A stretch of DNA of 64,000 bases from Siphonodentalium dalli (taxonomy: Eukaryota > Mollusca > Scaphopoda > Gadilida > Siphonodentaliidae). Within the stretch, counting starts at the first letter, position 1. The number at the start of each line of letters is the position of its first letter. The DNA lies in the NCBI GenBank assembly GCA_032622095.1, contig CP136066.1, forward strand, positions 188,080,716-188,144,715. The letters are read 5' to 3'. The notes under the pieces were generated by a model, which had not been told where the DNA came from, did not search any database, and saw nothing but the letters and a program-made list of their open reading frames with translations. This document shows, piece by piece, positions 11,225 through 23,200 of this stretch. The position numbers were made by a program, and so were the translations under genes.

Positions 11225-14200
11225 GTAAGTTCAACGAAAAATATGTATGGTTGTGCGTTTTTCTACCAGCCACATTTAAACCCCGACCCTGAATTTTATT
11301 TTCATCATTATTTTTGTTCCGAACACTTTCCAATGTCTCAGAATTGGTTGATTTCTCAGTCAAACCATTGTGTTTATTACAGTTTATACAAAGACAATCA
11401 AATTTAATCTTAGCTCGTTCTTTCCGATAAGATATAAGATAAGAATATATAAGTTAAACTAAATAAATATAAAATTTTAAGTCTACATGTATCTACTTAA
11501 CCTAAATGTTTCTATATCTAACGAGATATTTAAGTTTAAGGGTTCAGCTTCTTAATAGGGCTGCAATGATACACTTGTTTACGATTCGATACATGATCAA
11601 TGATATTTTACACATCTTGATGCACAAAATTAGTGTTCCCAAATGAATATCAGCTGAATTATCAGAACTAGCATGTTCATAACTAGAGATACATGTACAG
11701 TTAATTTTAAGCTATATATCAGTTTAATAGTTAACTAGAAAGTCAAGTAGACATAATAGACATGTAAACTTGAGAGAAAATTGCACGTTTTGCTCTTCTA
11801 TATATGCCCATTTTCAGAAATTACTAGATTTCCTGTATTGTGATACACATGACACTATACATGTATCATTTGATACATTGGATTCATGATGAATTGTTAC
11901 AGCCCTAGTTATTAAAGCTGATCAAGACTGAGTTTAGTGTGCCCGTCATTTGCAGAATGAGGTCCCCAGAGGGTGAATTTAGTGACGCTATCCATCATAG
12001 CAGGCTGGCAGCACTAAATTCACCCTCTGGGGACCTCATTCTGCTTAGGCATCATCTTCTCTGGAAAGTTTCTTTATTATCACACTTCTTCACATAAATT
12101 TAATTTTCATTTTTAGTTTAATCTCTATATCCCCAAATTGGCAGACAAAACACTGCATAATCGAGGTTCCCGATGGGTGTACATCACAATATTCACCATT
12201 TAGGAACTTCAACCTGAGTCTATGTCTCCCATAGCAGATGAGACCATGCAGAATGAGGTCTCCAGAGGGTGCATTTTGTGATGCTAGCCCGCTATGCGGG
12301 ATAGCGTCACTAAATTCACCCTCTGGGGACCTCATTCTGCAAATGACAGGCACTCAAAACTCAGACTGGAAGCTGATGGGATCATTGTCAGCTTTTCAAA
12401 TCTATCACAAATTTGGACAGCTTTTCTTAGTTATCACTTTCTTAGTCAGCTTTTCATATTATCACATACAACAAGACTAGTGTTTCATACTTGTACAGTA
12501 CTAATACTTACATATTTAGAATCGATATCGCATAATGCGGAAATGCAAAAAGATAAAATAACTGATGTAGCCACTAGCCTATACTTTCTCAAATTGTATG
12601 CACAGAATCAGCCAATGCCGCCATTGTGTCAGAAATGATGTCAGGAAACATGGAACATTCCCTGACAACATCAACATTTTAGTGGTCATCCATTGCATAT
12701 CGTATGGAAGCGTATTGGTGCCATTTTGAAGAGAAAAAAATTGGCCCAGTAAGTGCTAATTAGCACATACGTATCAGCTAATTAGCTGATAATAACAGCT
12801 AATTAGCACATAGTAAGTGCTAATTAGCACATACATATCAGTTAATTAGCTGATAATAACAGCTAATTAGCTGATAATATCAGCTAATTAGCACATACGT
12901 ATCAGTTAATTAGCTGATAATAACAGATAATTAGCACATACGTATCAGCTAATTAGCTGATAATAACAGCTAATTAGCACATAGTAAGTGCTAATTAGCA
13001 CATACATATCAGCTAACATATCAGCTAATTAGCTGATAATAACAGCTAATTAGCTGATAATATCAGCTAATTAGCACATACGTATCAGCTAATTAGCTGA
13101 TAATAACAGCTAATTAGCACATAGTAAGTGCTCATTAGCACATACGTATCATCTAATTAGCTGATAATAACAGCTAATTAGCACATAGTAAGTGCTAATT
13201 AGCACATACATATCAGCTAATTAGCTGATAACAGCTAATTAGCTGATAATATCAGCTAATTGCTGATAATAATTTTCGAAGACGGTAAGGATTTCGACCG
13301 ATTTGACGGCATGGGTGGGTGGCCGGCCCCAAATACCACCTAGAAACACACCGACCCCCCACCCATCACCCCCGGCGGGGGGGTGAAAATGGGGTATGGA
13401 CCATTTTCGAGAACGGTAAGGATTTCGACCGATTTGACGGCATGGGTGGGTGGCCGGCCCCAAATACCACCTAGAAACACCCCGACCCCCACCAATCACC
13501 ACCGGGGGGTGCTACCCCGAGGGGGGGGGGTGAAAATGGGGTATGGGTCGGGGTGTTTCTAGGTGGTATTTGGGGCCGGCCACCCACCCATGCCGTCAAA
13601 TCGGTCGAAATCCTTACCGTTCTCGAAAATGGTCCATACCCCATTTTCACCCCCTCGGGTTGCACCCCCGGGGGTGATGGGTGGGGGTCGGGGTGTTTCT
13701 AGGTGGTATTTGGGGCCGGCCACCCACACATGCCGTCAAATCGGTCGAAATCCCTACCGTTCTCGAAAATGGTCCATACCCCATTTTCACCCCCTCGGGG
13801 GTGGCACCCCCGGGGATGATGGATGGGGGTCGGGGTGTTTCTAGGTGGTATTTGGGGCCGGCCACCCACCCATGCCGTCAAATCGGTCGAAATCCTTACC
13901 GTTCTCGAAAATTATTATCAGCTAATTAGCTGATACGTATGTGCTAATTAGCTGATATTATCAGCTAATTAGCTGATATGTATGTGCTAATTAGCACTTA
14001 CTATGTGCTAATTAGCTGTTATTATCAGCTAATTAGCTGATACGTATGTGCTAATTAGCACTTACTGGGCCAATTTTTGTCTTCTTCAAAATGGCACCAA
14101 TACGCTTCCATAATATCGCATTATGAAACGAGATTTGAAAAGCTGGTTATGAAAGTGATCACCAGTGAAAAGCTAAATACATTTGTGATTGGTCTGAAAA

Positions 14201-17200
14201 ACGGACTACTTATGTGATTGGAGTCTTTTATTTAAACATTTGATCTTTCTGCATTTCTTATCGCTCTATTAACTAATGTATGACAAGTTCTCCAAGTTGA
14301 GCTATACTGTGTCATTGACACTTCCATTTTTATACGCCCTTTTTGAAAAAAGGTCGTATTATGTTATCAGTCTGTCCGTCCGTCTGTCTGTCTGTCCATC
14401 TGTTCGTCCGTCTGTCTGTCCGTCCGTCCGTTAACATTTTTGGTTTCCGATCGATAACTCCAGTTTGGATTATTTGATCTGAACCAAAGTTGGTATGTGT
14501 ATTTCCCAGCTAAAGATACAGGCCAAGTTCGAATATAGGTTCCGTCCAAATATTTTTACATGAGTTACGGCCCTTTTTCGACTTAGAATTTGACCGTCAT
14601 TTAACATTTTTGGTTTCCGACCGATAACTCCAGTTTTGATTATTTGAGCTGAACCAAAGCTGGTATGTGTATTTCCCAGCTAAAAATACAGACCAAGTTT
14701 GAATATAGGTTCTGTCTAATTATTTTTACATGAGTTATGGTCATTTTTTCGACTTAGAATTTGACCACATTTTGGCATTGAAATTAGGGGTATATCAGAT
14801 TTTCTTCAAATGTAAGCTCAAAGTATTATCTTATTTTGCGATAGTACAATTCGAAATGGCTAAAGGGCGTATTTTGCCACGCCCTAGCGATGCTCTTGTT
14901 CAAATTGTATAACCACTGGTTTATGTAGTATGACAAAAATTATTAATAGCATGTCCATATATATTAAAGGACATGTCAGCATAGAGGAACAATATTTATC
15001 AAGTTCTTTGTCGAAGCTTTCGGCCATCACGGCCTTTATCAATGTCATAACACTGTTGTGGTATACATAAGTCATGAGCCTTTAATTATGTAGAGCCTCT
15101 GATTATTTAGACCACAATGGTATACCTTTGAATTTTGGTGACGGCCGAAAGCTTCGGAAAGAAATTTGTTATGCAGTATGATTAGTTTTGACGTTTATAA
15201 GGGGGTCTAAAAATATATAAATAAGTATCGGGGGGGGGGGGGGGGGGGGGGGAGGGGTGCAAAACAGCCAGTGTAGCCTGTGTTAAATGTGACATTACTG
15301 GTTTGATGGTTTAAATATTTTACAAAACTGGGACAATTTGCAAACAAAATTCATATTCAGTGAAGACCAACTCCGTGTGTTTGATTATAGGAAATTAGCC
15401 AAATTTCTCTCCCCTGAATTCTGTCATCTGCACTTGCAAGAAAATATTTTGAAATTGCTACAAAAAAAAAATTCTATTTCAAATATTTCTCAGATTTAAC
15501 ATAGCTCTATCAGGTAGAAGAACTTATTTACTCACATTCACTCTGTCATGGTCTTTTAGGTTGAAAATGGTAAATTTTAGTCAAAATGGGTACAATTGAG
15601 TGTTCGTTGTGTGCTAATCAAGGGGCATAACTCTTGACAAATTGTACGAAGAAGCCACATTTGTTTACAACTCTTCTTTCTTTCAAAAATAACAAAATGC
15701 TAGATGAGTCCTATGCTAAAGATAATGGCTCACCTTTGATTTGAAGTAAGGGGTTGGCCAAAATTGTTGGAAATTGTGTATTGCTACCTATTAACCACCA
15801 GTGAACTTGGGAGTGGTTGATTATTAATTATCACAAACTTGTTATTATTTTTTTCAGCTGTATACTTTGAACAAGCAAATTATGATGAATGTATAAAAGA
15901 ATGTGAAAAGGCTGTTGACGTCGGACGAGAGAACAGAGCTGATTATAAAGACATTGCAAAGTAAGTTGAAGTACAGTAATGCCCTAAATAATCGACTCCT
16001 TAACCACAGCAGAATTATGGGTAATTTTTCAGGATTTAGTCGGAAATATGGCTTGTTGCCATTCATCGGAAAGCTCTCAGAGAGAGCTTTCCACTGAGAG
16101 CTTTCCTATGAATGGCAACAAGCCATATATATCCAGCAAAGATATCTTGGACACTGAATGAACTAATGGTTATATATTTGTTGCTTGCAAGATTCTAGAA
16201 GAACTTTTAAAAAATCAGTACAAAGTACCTACAGTACGCGCACAGTCAAACCCGATTTGGTTCAACTTCCGCCAGACGATGTGACAGTCCTTTCGTTATA
16301 AAAGCAATTAAGTCTGCGGTCTTTTCAATTGCTTCTACTTCGCAAGATAAGTCGCAGTTTTCATCTGTTCAACTTTCTTGAATGTTATCTTTACGATATT
16401 GCGAGTGACAATGTGGCATTTCCTAATTTTGTGCAATGACACATGTTTCCTTTTTTGGAATTACGTCTTCACAATTGATCAACAATACTTTATTATACAA
16501 TACTGTCTCGTCAATTACAGTGCTCCGTGGATGGATAATTGCAATAACAAATAAAACAATTTTGTTTTGTTTACGAGAATCACTCAGAACAAATGTCCTT
16601 TTTTTGCATCACAAGCTTCATGCTCATTCGAATAATTTGGGTTCTCTTCGGGATTTCTCACCCTGCACCGGGTGCAATATGGTGTTGACTTCTACACTAT
16701 GCTCCAGTTTGGAGTTTGGTCACTGAAAATTCTTATCAAAACAACTTGGAAAGAATATTGTACAATATTTCTACTCCCGGATGCCAGATAAACTAGCCAA
16801 TGTGAGGCTTGCCTCTTCTCTCTACATTGAACAGAAGATTCTAATCTTGTACAATTAAAACTTTGTAAATGTGTTTTCCCTCTGACGTGGCACCTTCTCC
16901 TGTTTCCTCCATCAACATGGAGTTGGTTATTGGACATGCCTCCTCCTTATTGGTCATGGCCTCCTCAGCTTCAGCAGAGAAGGGCAGCAATCATCGTTCA
17001 GTCACAGCTACCGCTGTCCTGCCTCCGGAGTGTCAGGGATCATTCCATCGCTGCACATGCCGGCCACTTTCCATAGCTACCACAACATCGGTGGTCCGTA
17101 AAGCTTGCAAGCCCCGGTGCTATCGACACATTGCCTGCCTCGCAGTTCAATGTGTCACCTGCCATTGCTTCTATTCCAGGGGATTTCACTGCACGGGTTC

Positions 17201-20200
17201 TGACCTGTCCTCCATTTGTCGGGTCTTTTTCCGGCATCTGTCCATCCTGGTTTGGGGCGGGCCAGTATCCCTGTATCACACTGGTGGATGTGTTCTTTCA
17301 TCCACCAGTGTGACCTTCATTTGTGCGGTTCCTGGCCTTTTTTCGGCCAGAACCTACACAGACTTATAATTTCCATTCCGAGGCTCCGGAATTTGTTCCT
17401 CATCGAACCAGGTGACCTAGTCGGGATGCTTGCCCCTTTTCTCTATCTCCATCTCCTGTTGCCGCACGCAGACTAAATTTGTGTGAGATGTCTACTTCCA
17501 GGCCTTGAAATGGGATGGATCTGCTCAGCGGAGAAGATACGAACTTTCATGTTTAGAATATTAATCATTAATTTTATTTTTTATTTTTTTCAATATATTT
17601 TAGAATTTCCTCTTTCCAAGACTTTACAACAATATATGTAATATAATTTTGAGCCTGAGTAACAGGGTTCACGCTGCCACTTTTGCCAATGGCAAAAATA
17701 ATTCACATTTGGCAAAAAATATTTTCATTTGGCAAAAGTTTTGGCAAGTTACTTTTTAGTTCCTCAAGAAAGTTGAAAAATATTGGTCAATCAATACCAT
17801 TCATTTCAGGAAACTCTAACAACATAAAATTTTGTATTAGTGGTGTTTCATACGGTTTAGGAAAAGTTAATACCTCTCTTAAGATGCAGTTAATCTCATA
17901 CACGGTAGCATTAGCATGGTTGGAGGGATTACTAGTATTTAATGTGGTGGTGTTTACGTAACTAATCCTCCTGTGATGTGCCCTTCTGATGAAACATTAC
18001 ACTTCTACCATTGTATTGTTCCGTGATTGGCTTATTGTTGCCTGATAAACCACCGCAGAGATGCGAGTATAATTAAGTATTAACTAACTTTTTTTCTATC
18101 GATATCAAAATTCATTCAAACTGCGAGTGCCAAAACATAAGACTTAAGATTGCAGAAAATGATACTATCAGGGACCGCATTTGGCAAAAAATATTTTCAT
18201 CTGGCAAATTATTTGGCAAAACTAAATTTTGGTCCAGCGCGGACCCTGTTGAGTAATATGTGTTGTATTAAATAAACATTCCTTGCTATTTTTCAGATCA
18301 TTCGCCAGAATAGGGAAGTCATACACAAAACAAGGGGACTTGAAACAGGCTGTGATATTCTTCAACAAGTCATTATCGGAACACCGAGATTCGGATATCG
18401 TCAAATGTGTTGTAGAGGTGAAATGAAGTTGTATTTTATTAGGAAATTTTTAACAATCTTAAAGATAAGGATAGTGTTCATGATGGGTATAGCTGAAAAA
18501 TAGTACAAAGCTTTTAAAACTATTATCAACAAGAAGAACATGAAAAATTTGAAAGACTTTGTTCTTATTTTCATATTAATCAATAATCCCTTTGTTTGCA
18601 TACACTTTTGGTACAGTAGAGTGAATCAAACACTGCTGTTTTTCAATATACAATTGGGTGTCTGCTGTGATGTGTACACTCATTCTTTTTTTATATTTTT
18701 AGCTCAACTTGACAAAGTCAAGTTTGAACTTTTGCCATGGGTTGGTGTTCGTCCTTGTGTGCGTCTGTCCATCAACAATTTCCTTTGGCACACACCCATC
18801 TTGGATTTCACATTTGAATCTGCAGCTCACAATTATTGGCGAAATGTTTTGAATTTACAGGCATGTTTGGGATCACCTCTAGATAGTAGCTATCGATTCA
18901 GCTGGTCATATATGAAATTTATTTTAATGATAACCATGGTCGTGATATAATGGTGGTGTAATTTACCACTGCATATAAACATTGATATTGGCAACAAAAT
19001 GCCAAGTTAATTTCGCAGGTAAAATAATTGTATTGATAATTTTTCGTACCGCAACCAATTGTAGAGGAAATTGTTAAAATTTGTAATTTATGTCTAACTT
19101 CACTACATTCATGATAACATGTTATACCATTAAATATTTCTGATCATCCTTCAGTGACTTACATCTTCACATTGTCTATACATAAATCAGAACCAGTCAG
19201 TACATTGTGTTAATCAAGAACCTAATCATGTTGTAACCAGACAGAATCAACCATGTGGCTTTTAGCAATGTCCACTTCAAAATATCTTTCAGAATAAGGC
19301 AAAAATTGTTGATGTGTGTCGCCCTGAAAAGCATTTATTTCCACAAAATGGTTCACTAGTGATCAGTGTTAGCGGGCAATTAAAGTTATCTTCATTTATC
19401 ACTCCCTGTTAGTTTTATTAGGTGGCAGGTACACAGGCATGTAGGCTTTAATCAGGTACACAGGCATGTAGGCTTTAATCAGGTACACAGGCATGTAGGC
19501 TTTAATCAGGTACACAGGTATGTAGGCTTTAATCAGGTACACAGGCATGTAGGCTTTAATCAGGTACACAGGCATGTAGGCTTTAATCAGGTACACAGGC
19601 ATGTAGGCTTTAATCTGGTACACAGGCATGTAGGCTTTAATCAGGTACACAGGCATGTAGGCTTTAATCAGGTACACAGGCATGTAGGCTTTAATCAGGT
19701 ACACAGGCATGTAGGCTTTAATCAGGTACACAGGCATGTAGGCTTTAATCAGTGGATCAGGTAAGGGAATATGTCTTGAAATAGGGTGTCTGTCATTTGC
19801 AGAATGAGGTCCCCAGAGGGTGAATTTAGTAATCAATCCCAAATTTCATATGGTTCTCATGGTTGATTTCTAGTATTACCAAAACATGTAAATTTTCCGC
19901 TTTCCTATCTCTCCATTGACTGTAATGTATGACATTATCCCCTCTCCAAGTTGAGCTACAGTGTCATTGATACTTCCATTGTACTTAGCCTTACTCTCGG
20001 GATCCAAATAATCATACCAGTATGTTTATAATACTAGCAGGTTAGCCCGCCACTGGCGGCATTCGTCCCATGGCTTTGTTCGAAAAAGCAATTGCAACAG
20101 GTTCCGAGACACTTGTGCTGCATTTGCAGCAAATTTCGGCAATAGTCAGAAACATGACAATTTATTTTTTGTTTTTCAATGAGTTAATTATTTTGTTTTT

Positions 20201-23200
20201 CAATGTGTTTTTTTGGTTTTTCAAGGAGTTAATTGTGCCTTTTTAATTTTGTTTTTCAATTTTACCCGATTTTGTTTTGTTTTTCAATGAACCCGTCCAT
20301 GACACTTCCCGTATTTAGCAAGTTTGAGCTCAATCGGTTCGAGTCTATAAAGGACACACACATATATATGACACTTCCCGTAGGTAGCAAGTTTGAGCTC
20401 AATCGGCATTCCCTGGAATTTCCCAGTCAATATTTAGCAAGTTTGAGCTCAATCGGTTCGAGTCTATAAAGGACACACTCATATATATATATGACACTTC
20501 CCGTAGGTAGCAAGTTTGAGCTCAATCGGCATTCCCTGGAATTTCCCAGTCACCAACGCGGTGTAATTTTGGTACATATATAGAGACCAATTGTCCATCG
20601 GCTAGTAGCTTTATAACGGTATATCTGGGGAGAAATCTGATGCTATATTCGTGATTATCTGGGATGATTTCGGTATATACTGTAAAAACAAAGCGCGCCA
20701 TCCGTGCTCGCAGGGAATAAATTTCGAGCGATAACGTTTGCGTAAATACGAAATTGTGAGTGTTGGTTTGTAACCGGGATTTCTGAGAAGCATTATGCCT
20801 ATAACTACCCCCCCCTAAGCCCTGACCTAAGTGTCATACATACTATAACAATAAATCTCCCCGCATAGGCAAGCACTCAATGTTCCTGTATAACTATGCA
20901 GATGCTAATAACGTTGAATGGGAAACAGACGCTCTTTATAGAGATGCGTCAAAAACAAACGCTCATTAAACAATCACTTGATTAACCCACGCCGTGCCTT
21001 TGCGGTGATTTGAGATTGGAGAACGGGTGCTCTGAGCTTCTCTAAACCGCGACCACGGTCGTGTCGGTGGGATTTGACACTTACATAGGAAGTTTGAGCT
21101 CAATATGTACACGCGTTTTGGATTCTATGAAGTACACACACACGGAAGTCTCAAAATATATAGTACTAGCAGGTTAGCCCACCACCGGCGGCTTGTCCGA
21201 AACATGACATTTTTTTTATATTTTTTTTTAATTTTTAGCTCCACGCGTTTCAATAAGAAAAATTTGTACCCGGTAGCTCCACCCGTTTCCGAGATCTGGT
21301 CTGCGCATGCGCGAAGCTGGCGTCGCACGGGCTCGGCGACCCGATAAAATTTGTACCCGGCGCAAGATACATTCACATAGCAAATTTCAAGTCGTTAGCT
21401 CCACCCGTTTCCGAGATCTCGCCTGCGCATGCGCTGCACGGGCGTCGCACGGGCTCGGCGACCCGATAAAATTTGTACCTGGCGCAAGATGCATTCACAT
21501 AGCAAATTTCAAGTCGATAGCTCCACCCGTTTCCGAGATCTCGCCTGCGCATGCGCTGCACGGGCGTCGCACAGGCTCGGCGACCCGATAAAATTTGTAC
21601 CCGGCGCAAGATGCATTCACATAGCAAATTTCAAGTCGATAGCTCCAACCGTTTCCGAGATCTCGTCTGCGCATGCGCTGCACGGGCTTCGCACAGGCTC
21701 GCCAATACGACAACGACCACCGCCTGGTCAAACTACATACACGTACCAAGTTTCGTCCCGATCGGTCGAGAATCGTAGATTTGTATGAAGTACAACACAC
21801 ACACAAACATAAATATATAAGAGAGATATGTAAATTAGATAGATTGTATCAAAATATATAGGAGATATATGTAAATGATCTACACACCATTACTGGTGTT
21901 TGTCAAAGTTTAGTGGGGTATATCAATACTCATTCACGATCATATCATTAAGGCCCGGAGGGTGTGGGCTATCTATCGAATACACGGAGTTCTCAAAATA
22001 TATAGTACTAGCAGGTTAGCCCGCCACTGGCGTGCTTGGTCAGAAACATGACATTTTTTAAATACATTTTTTAACGATTGATTCGTTAATTGAACTGAAT
22101 GGTCAGAATACAGAATTGAAAACGTGAGGAGACAATCAATGAGTTAATTCTGCCTTTATATCACCATGGACCAATAACAATTCAAGTACAAAAGTTAATT
22201 AAATTGTAAATTGTTTTCGTCCCATGGCTTTGTTTCAGAAACATGACATTTTTGTAATTATTTTGTTTTTATTTATTTTTGTATTTTATTTTTTAATATG
22301 AATTTAATGTTTTTAAAATTTAATTTTTTGTTTCTGGCGGAAAAATTTACCCGTAGAAATCCCCCCTTCGTAGGAACGACAGACAACGCATTCTTTGTTT
22401 CGTGAAATCTCTCTACGATAACATTGCATTGAATTTAAAACAAACGCTTCCCGTCGGGAAATCTGTCTGCATAATATTTCGAGTCTGCCGTACCCGTCGT
22501 AATGTCGTGAAATCTCGACTGCATAATATATAACATTGCATTGAATCTGTTGTTGGCATTCAGGGCTTCGGGCCGTTGTTGTTGGCATCACGGCTCCCCG
22601 AAAACTCTCACATTGCCGAAAACGTGTATTTAGTAATATCGTTGTTGTTGATATTTACGGCTTGGGGGCTATTTTCTCGCCAATAATGTCGTTGGCGTTC
22701 ACGGTTTGGGGCAGTGTGTATAGCTGCGTGAGTTAGCAGGAATCGAGGGGTGTAAGTTTAGAGCTTGTTTATATGAATGTTTCGGAAATAGACTAACAAA
22801 AAATGTATACATCAGAAAATGTAAATTCCATCGGCTTTCATGTGTAGTAAAGATGTCTTATAAGCCGACATTGCCGTGGGGATGCCCGTTCCTACACGCG
22901 TTTTCGATTCTATGAAGTACCCACATATATACACACATACACACATATATCCGATCGGTCGAGGTGTTGGTATCTGATGCAAAAGACGAAATTGTGAGTG
23001 TTGGTCAATAGTCCCCGCCGTGAACCTCATCGTCGCAAAGAGCGGACAGTCAATTAACCCCGTTGTGAACCTCAATCACCAACACGACGTAAACATGTGT
23101 TACGTTCTAAAAATAGGAAAGCACTTAAGTTTGAGCTCAATCGGCATTCCCTGGAATTTCCCGTAGATTGGCAGATTAATATAATTCCAGTAGCTTCATA

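Noticed and set aside
12750-13265. CRISPR-like or centromeric satellite array
   Set aside because: Short palindromic words with variable spacing inside a foldback element, flanked by inverted arms.
13239-13929. Several overlapping 60-93-codon frames on both strands rich in Gly and Pro
   Set aside because: They arise from the four GC-rich units of the foldback core and mirror each other on both strands.
16869-17369. 166-codon frame
   Set aside because: No recognisable domain, competing frames on the other strand, and no splice context; kept only as a GC-rich block.
19399-19842. 147-codon frame with YLIKAYMPV repeats
   Set aside because: Produced by the 27-bp minisatellite and a MITE end.
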